Assembly: GCA_021292105.1 (NCBI GenBank) | Contig: CM037873.1 | Location: 12,191,489 to 12,255,488, forward strand | Direction: 5' to 3' | Length of the DNA: 64,000 bases | Source: Anadara kagoshimensis | Taxonomy: Eukaryota; Mollusca; Bivalvia; Arcoida; Arcidae | In this document: piece by piece, positions 36,027 to 51,300 of the stretch | Layout: the number at the start of each line of letters is the position of its first letter | Position numbering within the stretch: position 1 is the stretch's first letter | Translations under genes and position numbers: made by a program | Notes under the pieces: model-generated | What the model was told of the DNA's origin: nothing | What the model saw: only the letters and a program-made list of their open reading frames with translations | Database searches by the model: none

Positions 36027-39000
36027 TCAGGATTCTCCACTTGGTTGAGATGTTGAGCTTGTAGTCAGTGTCACTGAACTTTGTGTTGTATCTGTAGCAG
36101 TCATATGTGGATCTGACAATACCATGGTCCCAGAAGTCTGGGTCCCAGATATAGTTGGCACTGATATTAATTTATTAACAGCAGTTTGTAAAACATTAAC
36201 ATTAGGCGCTGCTTGAATAGCTTGTCCTGCAGCAGCGCCAACCGTTGCTAACTTCATTCCCGGGGGAGGTGTAATTATCCTTGCATATACAGGTTGTTTG
36301 GTTTTTTGTGAGCCTTTAGTTTTTGGTATATTTTGTATAACTTGTCCTGTTGACATCATAGACGCTGTAGTTTGTTGTAAAGGAGGTTGAGATATCAAAA
36401 TTGTAGCTTGACCAGGTTTTAACCCGGCCTGCTGCCCAAGTACAGTCCTAACTACTTGAATATTTTGTCCTGGTTTACCAGCCCCACCACTAACAAGAAG
36501 TTGTGTTCCACTGGCTAAACTGAAACAGAAAATTAAATGAGGTAAAATAAAATCACTTAATTACTAAATAAATTCAATACCACTTTCAAGTCATGATCAG
36601 ATTGTTGTAGACTTGGTACAAATTAGTGAAAAGACATCTTTAAACAATATGTTTGTAAATAGCAGATACATGTAGTGTTCTATTTATATGTTTAAAGTTT
36701 AAGAATTGTAGCTGTTTTTTTTTCAGACTTAAAACATTTACAAATTAAAATGATATTATTGATACTGTAAATATTAGTAAAATTCAGCCAAAAACACACA
36801 GAAATGCTCCTTGACAACATTTTCGTACAGGTAATTTAAAATGTCATCTAAATCGGTTTGTTGAAAGAAAGGAAATACACATGGACTAATTCTAAAAGCT
36901 GATCACATCTGGATTATTAGAAATATTTAATAAGCTCACTTTCAACACTTACAAATAAAACGACACCCAGTTTTGGAAAAAGGAAAATGTATTAAGTTGT
37001 CTGAAAGGTATGATGCAAAAAAGTTATATAAAGCCTTAAACGTACAGCCCTAAACTTATTAAACCTGTTTGAAGTTATTCTAACTCCATATGAGGCACTG
37101 AAGTGATAACAGAAAGTTGAAATAAGTAGTATACTAAAATAAATAGTACCTACTTTGAGTAACTGTAGTATTACCAGCAGACATTAAATCTGCTGTTTGT
37201 TGAACGATAAACTGAGCAGGAAGTAGCCCTGCTTGACCAGCAGTGACCACTTTAGCATGCGATGAAGCAGGTGTCCCTCCTGGACGTAGAGTTATACTTC
37301 CAGGAGCTAGCTGTGTTACAACGATCCCTCCCTGAGAAGGTGTTACAACTTTCTGCTGATTGGCAGTTTGTTGTGATACCCCTGCAGATGGCGCTGTTGT
37401 TGTCATGATAACTTGGGTTTGATGAGCGGTTCTGGCAATGGTAGTTGTACCTGTTGTCAATGGAGATGGACTTCCTGTTCTGACTGACATTTCTGCGATA
37501 GCTGAAAAATATCATTTATACAAAAATTACAACCAATTACCCTTTTTTACGAGTATGTGTATTTCACATGGATGCCACTTTTCATGGAAACCCGAGTTGA
37601 GTTTGAGTAATGGTGTTTAACCTCCCGGTCAAGAATATTTCACTTCTTATATTGAGACGTCGCCAGGTATAGGCGAAAATGCAGAAATTTTGCCTGTGTG
37701 TTGCACTTATGGCATTATACAGCAGGGTTCTTTAGCGTGCCAAGCCAACCATGACAAGGGACCTTGTTTATTTAAGTTCCCATCCGAAAGAACCATGATT
37801 TTCATTTTGTAATGTCGAGTGCTTGGCTTCGAGTGCTACCCACTTTCAAGTCTTTGGTCAGGGCCAGTCGGGGTTTGAACCCACAACCTACCACTTACAG
37901 AACGAGCATACTACCAACTGAGCTACCACAGTGGTCATGGAAACCTTATATTACGAGACTATATTCTCAGGGGTTAAAGATTCATTTATGTCAGTTGAGA
38001 AGAGTAAAACCTGTTGTAGTGACCACCTTTACATAATGACTTTCTTGGTGCAAAGAACACTTATTTGATCCATTTGCTCAACATTTTAATTGAATTAAAT
38101 CTCTTATTAAAAGAGAATCTGCCTATAAACTCCAAAATTATAACATTAATTGAATGTTTTACTCATATGCAAAATTTTTATTAAAGTTTTTCATTCCTTC
38201 TTTTAATGTTACTGGCATTTTCTGTTTTATACACTTTCTAAAACTATTACAATAAAGTCGTTTGTTGAAATGAACTGAAAATTTTCTTCTTTATTTCCAG
38301 TCTATATACCAGTATACCCCAAAATAAATACTGCCCCATGGAAAATTCCAGGTGCTCTAAATACACAGATGACAGAGTGAACTTAAAGGTCTTACCCCCA
38401 CAAGGACGGTTTTTTCCCTTAGTTTTATACAAAATGATTTTAAAAGGTACTTTATAAAGGTACATGTATTTCTTACCAATAAATGTTAATGTACCTGAAG
38501 TAGGTGTTCTGGGCTGTGTTAGATTAATAGCCCCCAGTATTATCGGGTTGTAGTTTATACCAACATGCCCAATATAAAGTATTTCTTATTAACAGATTTT
38601 AATGTACCTGAAGTAGGTGTTCTGGGCTGTGTTAGGTTAATAGCCCCCAGTATTATCTGGTTGTAGTTTTATACCAACATGCCCAATATAAAGTATTTCT
38701 TATGAACAGATTTTAATGTACCTGAAGTAGGTGTTCAGGGCTGTGTGCGGTTCATAGCCCCCAGTATCATCTGGTTGTAGTTTCATACCAACATGCCCAA
38801 TATAAAGTATTTCTTATGAACAGATTTTAATGTACCTGAAGTAGGTGTTCTGGGCTGTGTTAGGTTAATAGCCCCCAGTATCATCTGGTTGTAGTTTTTA
38901 CCAACATGCCCAATATAAAGTATTTCTTATGAACAGATTTTAATGTACCTGAAGTAGGTGTTCTGGGTTGTGTAAGGTTAATAGCCCCCAGTATCATCTG

Positions 39001-42000
39001 GTTGTAGTTTATACCAACATGCCCAATATAAAGTATTTCTTATGAACAGATTTTAATGTACCTGAAGTAGGCGTTCTGGGTTGTGTAAGGTTAATAGCCC
39101 CCAGTATTATCTGGTTGTAGTTTATACCAACATGCCCAATATAAAGTATTTCTTATTAACAGATTTTAATGTACTTGAAGTAGGCATTCTGGGTTGTGTA
39201 AGGTTAATAGCCCCCAGTATTATCTGGTTGTAGTTTTATACCAACATGCCCAATATAAAGTATTTCTTATTAACAGATCTTAATGTACCTTAAGTAGGTG
39301 TTCTGGGCTGTGTTAGGTTAATAGCCCCCAGTATTATCGGGTTGTAGTTTATACCAACATGCCCAATATAAAGTATTTCTTATGAACAGATTTTAATGTA
39401 CCTGAAGTAGGTGTTCTGGGTTGTGTAAGGTTAATAGCCCCCAGTATTATCTGGTTGTAGTTTTATACCAACATGCCCAATATAAAGTATTTCTTATTAA
39501 CAGATTTTAATGTACCTTAAGTAGGTGTTCTGGGCTGTGTTAGGTTAATAGCCCCCAGTATTATCTGGTTGTAGTTTATACCAACATGCCCAATATAAAG
39601 TATTTCTTATGAACAGATTTTAATGTACCTGAAGTAGGCGTTCTGGGCTGTGTTAGGTTAATAGCCCCCAGTATCATCTGGTTGTAGTTTGATACCAACA
39701 TGCCCAATATAAAGTATTTCTTATGAACAGATTTTAATGTACCTGAAGTAGGTGTTCTGGGCTGTGTTAGATTAATAGCCCCCAGTATCATCCGGTTGTA
39801 GTTTATACCAACATGCCCAATATAAAGTATTTCTTATGAACAGATTTTAATGTACCTGAAGTAGGTGTTCAGGGCTGTGTGCGGTTCATAGCCCCCAGTA
39901 TCATCTGGTTGTAGTTTCATACCAACATGCCCAATATAAAGTATTTCTTATGAACAGATTTTAATGTACCTGAAGTAGGTGTTCTGGGCTGTGTTAGGTT
40001 AATAGCCCCCAGTATCATCTGGTTGTAGTTTTATACCAACATGCCCAATATAAAGTATTTCTTATGAACAGATTTTAATGTACCTGAAGTAGGTGTTCTG
40101 GGTTGTGTAAGGTTAATAGCCCCCAGTATCATCTGGTTGTAGTTTATACCAACATGCCCAATATAAAGTATTTCTTATGAACAGATTTTAATGTACCTGA
40201 AGTAGGTGTTCTGGGTTGTGTAAGGTTAATAGCCCCCAGTATTATCTGGTTGTAGTTTTATACCAACATGCCCAATATAAAGTATTTCTTATTAACAGAT
40301 TTTAATGTACCTTAAGTAGGTGTTCTGGGCTGTGTTAGGTTAATAGCCCCCAGTATTATCTGGTTGTAGTTTATACCAACATGCCCAATATAAAGTATTT
40401 CTTATGAACAGATTTTAATGTACCTGAAGTAGGCGTTCTGGGCTGTGTTAGGTTAATAGCCCCCAGTATCATCTGGTTGTAGTTTGATACCAACATGCCC
40501 AATATAAAGTATTTCTTATGAACAGATTTTAATGTACCTGAAGTAGGTGTTCTGGGCTGTGTTAGATTAATAGCCCCCAGTATCATCCGGTTGTAGTTTA
40601 TACCAACATGCCCAATATAAAGTATTTCTTATGAACAGATTTTAATGTACCTGAAGTAGGTGTTCAGGGCTGTGTGCGGTTCATAGCCCCCAGTATCATC
40701 TGGTTGTAGTTTCATACCAACATGCCCAATATAAAGTATTTCTTATGAACAGATTTTAATGTACCTGAAGTAGGTGTTCTGGGCTGTGTTAGGTTAATAG
40801 CCCCCAGTATCATCTGGTTGTAGTTTTATACCAACATGCCCAATATAAAGTATTTCTTATGAACAGATTTTAATGTACCTGAAGTAGGTGTTCTGGGTTG
40901 TGTAAGGTTAATAGCCCCCAGTATCATCTGGTTGTAGTTTATACCAACATGCCCAATATAAAGTATTTCTTATGAACAGATTTTAATGTACCTGAAGTAG
41001 GTGTTCAGGGCTGTGTAAGGTTCATAGCCCCCAGTATCATCTGGTTGTAGTTTCATACCAACATGCCCAATATAAAGTATTTCTTATGAACAGATTTTAA
41101 TGTACCTGAAGTAGGTGTTCTGGGCTGTGTTAGGTTAATAGCCCCCAGTATCATCTGGTTGTAGTTTTATACCAACATGCCCAATATAAAGTATTTCTTA
41201 TGAACAGATTTTAATGTACCTGAAGTAGGTGTTCTGGGTTGTGTAAGGTTAATAGCCCCCAGTATCATCTGGTTGTAGTTTATACCAACATGCCCAATAT
41301 AAAGTATTTCTTATGAACAGATTTTAATGTACCTGAAGTAGGCGTTCTGGGTTGTGTAAGGTTAATAGCCCCCAGTATTATCTGGTTGTAGTTTATACCA
41401 ACATGCCCAATATAAAGTATTTCTTTGTAGTTTATACCAACATGCCCAATATAAAGTATTTCTTATTAACAGATTTTAATGTACTTGAAGTAGGCATTCT
41501 GGGTTGTGTAAGGTTAATAGCCCCCAGTATTATCTGGTTGTAGTTTTATACCAACATGCCCAATATAAAGTATTTCTTATTAACAGATCTTAATGTACCT
41601 TAAGTAGGTGTTCTGGGCTGTGTTAGGTTAATAGCCCCCAGTATTATCGAGTTGTAGTTTATACCAACATGCCCAATATAAAGTATTTCTTATGAACAGA
41701 TTTTAATGTACCTGAAGTAGGTGTTCTGGGTTGTGTAAGGTTAATAGCCCCCAGTATTATCTGGTTGTAGTTTTATACCAACATGCCCAATATAAAGTAT
41801 TTCTTATTAACAGATTTTAATGTACCTGAAGTAGGTGTTCTGGGCTGTGTTAGGTTAATAGCCCCCAGTATTATCTGGTTGTAGTTTATACCAACATGCC
41901 CAATATAAAGTATTTCTTATTAACAGATTTTAATGTACCTTAAGTAGGTGTTCTGGGCTGTGTTAGGTTAATAGCCCCCAGTATCATCTGGTTGTAGTTT

Positions 42001-45000
42001 TATACCAACATGCCCAATATAAAGTATTTCTTATTAACAGATTTTAATGTACCTTAAGTAGGTGTTCTGGGCTGTGTTAGGTTAATAGCCCCCAGTATTA
42101 TCTGGTTGTAGTTTATACCAACATGCCCAATATAAAGTATTTCTTATGAACAGATTTTAATGTACCTGAAGTAGGCGTTCTGGGCTGTGTTAGGTTAATA
42201 GCCCCCAGTATCATCTGGTTGTAGTTTGATACCAACATGCCCAATATAAAGTATTTCTTATGAACAGATTTTAATGTACCTGAAGTAGGTGTTCTGGGCT
42301 GTGTTAGATTAATAGCCCCCAGTATCATCCGGTTGTAGTTTATACCAACATGCCCAATATAAAGTATTTCTTATGAACAGATTTTAATGTACCTGAAGTA
42401 GGTGTTCTGGGCTGTGTTAAGTTCATGACCCCTGCAGCTCCACCTGCTTGTGGTATAATACTTATTGTTGGAAGTGCTCCTTGTTGGGTCTGAATCAGTC
42501 CCATCTGTTGTTGACCTTTACCAGCAATCTGTACTAACTGACCTCTAGCGGTAGTAGCTAATGGTTTACCAGTCAGATGTACAGGGTTAGCAGTAGCTGA
42601 TGTAGTGTTACCTACAATATACAATTATTGGATATACATTATTAAAGATTAATTCTTGATATATATATATACAAAAATAAAACCTGATTTTGGCAGCCTA
42701 AATGCAAAAAAAGGGCAATAATGTTAGTAATACGATAAAATATTTAACTTGACCCACCATTTATCTTGAAAAACATACATGCAAATATGAATAAGATCCT
42801 ATTATTTACCGGTAAACAGATAAATTCAAAAAGGGCAATAACTCTTGAAATAAATATAGACAAACAACACAGACCTGTCCACTTGACCTTTCATTAAGAT
42901 TATTCATTTAGGAGGGTCTACCCAAACATGGGTAGTGGTAAGATTTGCAATTAATACATAAAGAATACACAAACTTATACCTTTAGGTTATTTCCCTTTC
43001 TGTCTTAACCACTCAATCATTAACTCTACATATGGATATAAGTATTTAAAATGGGTGTTTCCCATTATGAGACAAAATAACACTAACATGTGTTCCCTAT
43101 ACATAAATGTACTGATCTGTAATAAATATTTAAAGGCCAGAGGACAGGTCAATGTTGTTTGCTTATAGTAGATAGTAGCAAATGTCAATCATGAGCTTTG
43201 TTTTGTCATGAAAAGCATATGTGCAAATATATGTATGAAATCCATTGAGTCTTTGAAAAGCCAAATTTAATGTGGAGAGATAAAAAATGTCATAACATTA
43301 TACACCAGCATTTTGGTGTTTAAATTTTTTTCTTAAAAAAGATAAACATTCCAATATGGTTACCTTTTATGTGTACAGTTGAGCTCATCTTGGTTTGACT
43401 TTGAGCTTGCATCTGTGCTCTTTGAGCGGCTAATAAATTACTAACAGAGATCTGACTCCCAGCAGGCATTTGTTGAACAAGCCTTGCCACAAGAGGTGTA
43501 GTAACTCCTGTAGTTGAAGACACATTCTGGATAGTGTTGGTAGAGATGACTGGACTCTGAGGTTGAGAGGTTATGACCTTTGATATCACAGGTGAAGCAG
43601 ACGATGGGGTTCCAGCAGATGACTGAGGATTAGATGTGGATATAACAGAACTTTGACGTTGAAAGAGCTCGGGTCGAATTGCTGCTGCTAAATTTTGTGA
43701 CAAAGTTTGTGATATGTTTGGATTTGATCCAGCAACAGTCATTCTTATACTTTGTAATAATCCTAAAGGCAGTGTTTTAGCAATTCCAGTGGCAGTAGTT
43801 TCTTGTCGGGGGAGAGAAGATGAAACAGCAGGTGATGATGGATTAGGTGAATGAACTCCTATAAAAGAAAAATAAAATGTAGAACATTTACGATTTAACA
43901 ATCAGAAACGTTTATCTACAACATTATATTTGAAATTTATGACTTCATGTAACACTGTAAAATGTATGAATATATGTACATACAGTGCATTAAGTGAAAA
44001 AACATGCAGTTACCAAGACCTGTAAAGGAGAGACTAGGGCTTAACTCAGATTTCAGTTAAGATGGCTGCATTCAAATTTTAAAATGCTTAAAACATGGAG
44101 TTTTTTCCTGAAACTTGTGATTTTGAAACATCGCCTTTTTAAACTTGTATAAAACATCACCTGTCTTTATATAAAGTCACTTTTAATTTTCCTCTAAAGC
44201 CATTTTATTCTTGATCAAGCCTTCATAGAAGATTCAGATAGCTAGGACAGAACAGTTGGAGCAGAACTACAAGAACTGAAACTGGCATGGTGAGAGGCAG
44301 AGGCTAAAGCCAAGAATACAGCTGAGTGGCAAAGTCGTGTGTTGACTTTATGCTTCAGGGGGAACGAAGAGGATAGGTAGGTAGAAGCCTCCATACAGAT
44401 ACAATGTATCTCTGTTTAACTCAGCCAAGGATCAACCTACCTGTATTTCGGTTCTACATTGCTCCTGACACACTTAAGGTCCCTTACATGTTATTACATA
44501 TATGTCCTTTGATTCGAACATGGATGGGTTTGTTTTAGATAAACTTAAATAAAAGTTCTAACTGTGTGTTTTAAGAGTAAAAATGCTTTTAAGATTTAAC
44601 TATCCAAGCTTTGTAGTAAAATCTATGTTTCCAAAATGGCCACTGGCTAATGACTTCTGGGAAATTCTTTCAAAATGTAACCTATTTTGGCAACTTTGTG
44701 AAAAATACTTTACAAAAGCCTAAATTTTTCACAATTTTTTTAATTGAATCTTGGCTACTAATAATTTTGATTTTTTAGAAACCTACCGTATATCATGGTT
44801 ATGAGCAGGGTTAATGAATTGCCACCTACATGATGATTATAAGAAGGTTGATGAATTGACACCTACGTGACTTTGTAGATCATGATTATAAGAAAGGCTG
44901 ATAAATTAACACCTACCTGACTTAGTAGGAGTTCCTGGTAAGCTGTTCCCGGTTTGTTGCTGCTGCTGCTGTTGTTGTTGTAAGTTCTGTAAGTGTTGTT

Positions 45001-45337
45001 GTTGAAGTTGAAATCGTATTGTAGCCTGGGAGGGTAAAACATTGGGACTGGATACCAGACTAGCCGTGGCTGCCTGGTTAACATTTTTTAAAGTAGTTGT
45101 AATAGAAGCTAAGGCAGATGTCCTTGGACTATGTGATGTCACATGTGGACTAACTTGAGCCACAGCTGGGCTGTTTGGAGTCTTTTTTGGACTATTAGTC
45201 ACAGATGGACTTGACGGTGTTAGTGATGAAGGTGTCTGATCGTCAATACTGTCCGAGCTAACACTAAGAGATGTTGTAAGTTTAGGACTGACAATGGTTG
45301 AGGTAGGTTGTGTTGATTGATTTGTTTCTTTTGCTTT
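36027..45337 (-). CDS. NFRKB exons for the low-complexity C-terminal half
   Basis: Five exons (44917-45337, 43364-43858, 42393-42611, 37150-37501, 36027-36519) encode about 660 residues rich in Ser, Thr, Pro, Gln and Ala, including a run of about nine Gln near 44960-44985. The vertebrate C-terminal half has the same composition but little alignable sequence, apart from motifs such as PAGSQI. It is probably disordered. The 4.9-kb intron between 42393 and 37501 contains a satellite made from the end of the preceding exon. Confidence 0.85.
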
Positions 45338-48300
45338 CTGAAAGAAAACAAGTTAAATAACATATAAAAAATAATTAGTTATAACAAATGAAAAATTTTC
45401 AAATGCAGTCAAACCTGCCTTAAAGGCTACCTCTATATAGGGTCACCTGCTTTTAAAGGACAGTAAAATTTATCCCAACTACTTTTCATTCAGGTTCTTT
45501 TGGGTGGCCTAAATAGACAGGTTTGACTTTATGTCAAAATTTAAACTTCTGGAAAACTTTTTTTTAATGAATTAAGTACAATGTAATATACAGTTGACTC
45601 TCGTTATCTCGAACTCGACGGGGAAATGCAAAAAGTTCGACTTATCCGGTGTTCGAGATAACCAATGTTAAAAACGGCAACAAAAGGGAAGTAACTCGTA
45701 CACGCCTACCGGAAGTCACTTCCGGTTTTATCTTGTCAAACTGTATGTCATCCGCATTGACATTTTAAGATGCAATGATAAATGATTTGATTATGCATTT
45801 TGTTTTATAAGATTTTCTTTAATTACTCAAATCTGTCAATAACTGATTGCGCTATTGTTATTAGCCGACAAATAGTGGAGTCCGCTTTGGTCTCCATACC
45901 AGTTTCGCTTTGTGTACTTTAATCACCCCAAGCTTCCGGTTGTATTGAGTAATGTTCACATCACACGCTTTCGGCAGCCATGCATGTTCAGCTTGGCAGT
46001 AATTATAACACCTGCTAATCTCCTTAATGGTTTAATTGCTTATGCAAGGGATAATAATTCAGTGCTTAAGGAAATTGGGAGGTCAGGGTAATGTTGTAAT
46101 TTTAAAATCAACACGAGGCCGACAGTCAAATATTTTATTTATGTCGGAATGTGTTTTTTCTACCAAAAATCTGTAGGCGTCGACAAATTTGATTTTCCAA
46201 ATTTTTTTGTTCGAGTTAACAAATTAAATTTCCTAAATTTTTTGTTCCGAGTTAACAATTTAATTTTCCTAAATGTTTTGTTCGAGTTAACAAATTAAAT
46301 TTTCCTAAATCTTTTGTTCGATTAGCGAGTGTAATTTTCCTAGGATTTTCATTCAAGGGGACGAAAATATTGTTCGACATATCCGATAATTCGAGATATC
46401 CGAGTTTGAGATAACCGGAGTGATTTTGGTTTAATAAAGAACAACTCTGTTCGGACTTTTTAAAAAAGTTCGAGATATCCAAGTTCGAGATAACGAGATT
46501 CAACTGTACATGTAAATTAAAACAAACTCTTTACCTAGAATCTGTCACTTTACCTATAGCTGGTGGTGTCTTGATATAAGTGAAATATTCTTGACTGGGA
46601 AGTAAAACCCCATTCAATCAATCAATCATAAAGTAATGAACTTTAAACTTTCTAAGTAATTTTATGTTACTTACTGTTTTGGGGGTTTTTGGTTTCTGTA
46701 AGGATTTTTTAGCCCTCTGAGCCGCACCATGTGCTTGATGAATTCTTTCTGCAATTTAATAAGGCACACAATTGATAATCAAATATACATGTAACTAGTG
46801 ATTATGTATCAAAATAGTTCTACACTATTGTCCCCTTTACCCCAGCCTCCAGGATCAGTGCTATTGCACACAAGGGTATCAGCAACTACCATAAAATACA
46901 TCAAGTGTTTTTAAAAAGGGATGAAGTAACAGACAGAGAGATTGTAACATTCAACTGTAAGTAACTCTCTAGGATAGAAAAATATCATCTAAGAGGTTGT
47001 AGATTTCTTTTTGAATTCCAATGTTTGACTTCTTATATGATTTAAATTTATATCTTTGTGCCATGCTAGTAAAATCTAACTTTGTTACTGTAAACTGAGA
47101 AATTTTAGCAGTAGTTTTAATTTGGCACTTTTAAGTCTGATCTATTTGTTTGTAACACAATGAAAATATCTAAATTTTGGAGGTCCAGCTGTCATTATCC
47201 TGTAAGATGATGTCCTCTCCCCAACATGATAATAACATGTGATTGTCCCTCAATTATAAAGCAACATCAATGAAGAATGAACCAAAGAGAGAAGATCCAG
47301 TGACACTTTGCATGCACAGCTTATGTAAAATAGTAATATTTCTCAAGACTATCCCTATATTTTATTTTTTTTTTTACTTATCTCTAGTTTAAATAAAACT
47401 CTCACCAAACTCTTCTTCAGTCCGACTTCTATGTAAATATATCCATAATTTTCTGTTGACATCATATTTAACACAAGGATCTTTTTCTGAATGAAGACGA
47501 TCTAAAGCTCCACTTACAACCACATTTATCTGTAATATAACAAACATTAAAATTTCACATTAAAAAACAATTGTCTTCTACTTTTATACACTTTTTAAGC
47601 AGAAATTTTTCAGTGTATTAACATATTATAGAATAAAAATAAAGAACCTTGTTTTCACAGTCATCGATCAACTATGAAAATAAATCCACCCTAAAATTCA
47701 ATATGTATACCAAATATTGACACCATCATAGGACCACAACAGTCTATACTAGAGATATTGCTTATACCAGTCAAAATTTTTACATATACTGCAGCAGTTT
47801 ATATCAGAAATGCATTAATCTTCAGTGGAATCCATGACAAAGAATTAAACATGAAATACAAGATACTGTAAAACATCAATAATGCCAAGTACAGGAACAT
47901 TGATTGTAGGCATAATGTTATCCAAGAGTTAGAGTTACAAATTTAACCTACCTACTCACCACCAAACCCAAATGTTTAAAATATGTACCAATCCATTGTC
48001 ACATAAATTACTCTCTGGATCTCTGGTCGCATTTTGAGATGAAGTACATGACAGACTTGTTAACATGTTTGTGGTATTCTATTTTGATAAAAACAAACCT
48101 GTGCATCAGATACACCTGGAGCTAAGAACTGTGAATCTTTTAACAGCTCACATATATCACCTCTAGTACCCTCACCATTAGGTAACCTAGCTGCTGCATC
48201 TCTCACTAGTAATTAAAACAAATATATAATAAATTACAACAATTACTTGTACTTAAATATCTTCCATCTTCACTTTGATAGTAAGTAAAATTAAACATGG

Positions 48301-51300
48301 GTGGTAGAAAAAACCAGAGTACCCAGAGAAAACCAACAACCTCTGGCAAGTGAACTGACAAATTTCTCACATTAGGATCTATCCTATGTAGGATTCAAAC
48401 CTAGGTGACAAGAGGTGATGTGATCCGTAAGTTCATCTGTTAGACAACTCTGTCACAGACTCTGCCCTCATCAGCATTATTTATAGCCAAAAGAGATGGA
48501 AAAATGGTTTTACATGGACAGATTAATCTTTAGTCAATGGTTGCATAGAATTTTAATAAATATGAAATGTTGTGTTTGAAATTTTAGTTTTGTATTATTT
48601 TATATCACTCAATGTGTCGGTGTTTATCCAAAGTCAGAAACTTCAATGATTTTATTTATGTTTATCTTGTGACTTGTTTTTTATTCCTTTTGCTTATGAT
48701 GTTGATTCTTGATTGCTGTTGCTATTGCCAAGTACACACTTTACCAACTCTAAACTTCAAAATGTACATTAAAATAAGTAGGAGTGGCATTCATATTTTC
48801 AGCTGAAAATTTCTTTATTACATGATTAGGTGTGGTTTTCATGCAGTAAGTTATCAAAATGATAATAAATATTCCTGAGCATAGTAAAATTGGCAAAAAA
48901 CAATATTTTTTTCCCATTAACTAACCACTTACCAAGTGTTAAAATCGTTACAAATGATGGTCTAGTAGACACTAATAATGCGTGTTCTCTGGCTTTGGTC
49001 ATTGCGTTTTCTTTTGTATAAACCCCTTTGACTGGTCCGACCACAGACTCGTAACCATGCATCTTGTACGTGAAGCTTTTATGTGGATTTTCAAATCTTC
49101 GTTTTTCCTATTAACATATTACAAATACACAAATGTAAATCAGTTGCACTTATTTTTGGTGTTTTCTCTCGATTATTGTGATATAAACAGCTGTATATTT
49201 AGTGCTAATTTCATGAACTACAACACACAGTAACATAAAAAATTTTAAATGATAAATTCAAATTGATGCATAGTTTAGATTGGATGTTTTAATGGTGTTT
49301 TCCACCAGTCAAGATTCTTTTACTCATATCAAGGCAGTCAGTTCTAGTATAAGAGAACAAGAGGGCCATGGGCCTTAACGCTCACCTGAGGAAGAGTACA
49401 TATCTTATGCAGAGGTTCAATGGTCAATGACATTAATAAAAGAGAATATCAAAATTTTCAGCAGTAAGGGCCAATAATATGCAAGTATTTTTGCAAATTA
49501 ATTATAATAATTATTATATAAGGATGCTATATATAACATATTTAAAGTCTAGCTACAATATATAATATAAACAGCTAAAACATCTGAATATTAAAATGTG
49601 CATTAGGCCAATACCTACAATATTCCAATATACATGTACATGCCTATACAAAGAGTTTATAGTTTTTGAGATAATTAACCATTGAAGTATTCGTTTGCAT
49701 CTATGACCTTGACCTTTGAACCTATGACCTTCATTCATATATCAAAATGATTGTTGTGCAAACGCCTACAATATTCCAATATACATGCCTATACAAAAAG
49801 TTTATAGTTTTTGAGATAATTAACCATTTAAGTATTCATTTGCATCTATGACTTTGACCTTTGAACCTATGACCTTCATTCATATATCAAAATGATCGAT
49901 AGGCCAATACCTACAATATTCTAAAATACATGCCTATACAAAAAGTTTATAGTTTCTGAGATAATTAACCATTTAAGTAGTAGTTTGCATCTATGACCTT
50001 AACCTTTGAACCTATGAACTTCATTCATGCAAATGCCTACAATATTCTAATATACATGCCTATACAAAAAGTTTATAGTTTTTGAGATAATTAACCATTT
50101 AAATATTCGTTCGCAGCTATGACCTTGACCTTTGAACCTATAACCTTCATTCATATATCAAAATGATCGTTAGGCCAATACCTACAATATCCAATATACA
50201 TGCCTATACAAAAAGTTTATAGTTTCTGAGATAATTAACCATTTAAGTAGTAGTTTGCATCTATGACCTTGACCTTTGAACCTATGAACTTCATTCATGC
50301 AAATGCCTACAATATTCTAATATACATGCCTATACAAAAAGTTTATAGTTTTTGAGATAATGAACCATTTAAATATTCGTTCGCAGCTATGACCTTGACC
50401 TTTGAACCTATGACCTTCATTCATATATCAAAATGATTTTGGCAAATGCCTACAATATTCCAATATACATGCCTATACAAAAAGTTAATAGTTTTTGAGA
50501 TAATTAACCATTTAAGTATTCATTTGCATCTATGACCTTGACCTTTGAACCTATGACCTTCATTCATATATCAAAATGATCATTAGGCCAATACCTACAA
50601 TATTCCAATATACATGCCTATACAAAGAGTTTATAGTTTTTGAGATAATTAACCATTTCAGTACTTGTTTACATCTGTGACCTTGACCTTTGAACCCATG
50701 ACCTTTATTCATATATCAAAATGACCATTGTGCCATTACCTACAATATTCTGATATACATGCCTATTCAAAAACTTCATAGTTTTGCAGATAATTAACTT
50801 TTTTGGTATTCTTGGACATCTGTGACCTTGACATTTGAACCCATGACCCTGATCTATGTATCAAAATGATCGTCATGTCAATACCTACAAATAACTGAAA
50901 ATCCTATGCATTATCACAAGAAATGTTAAAAAAATAGCATTTTTTATCAAAGGTCAAAAACTGGGACATGACCTTGACCTTCGACCTTGACATCAATTGA
51001 AAAAAATTGCAAGACAAATCAACAGTGAAAACTCCATACAATTATCTTCAGCCGTTATGAAGTTATAACAATAAATGTCTCATTTAAAAATTACATAATT
51101 TTACGCAAAAAACGCGTAACCCATTTTTCGTCTAATTTTCATGAAAAACACAATTTTAATGTTCCTAGGTATGCTAAATCCAAATATCCAATCAAAATTT
51201 GCCTGCACCTTTTGGTTTCAGAGATTTTTTTGTCTTTTTGCTATTTTTAGTAACAGCGGCCATCTTGTTGGGCGTGGCCAAACCCGAACACAATTTTGAA

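Noticed and set aside
39576-42328. 71-codon frames MILGAINLTQPRTPTS... repeated three times
   Set aside because: They are read-throughs of two adjacent 113-bp intronic units; splicing to these would put the NFRKB frame into a stop.
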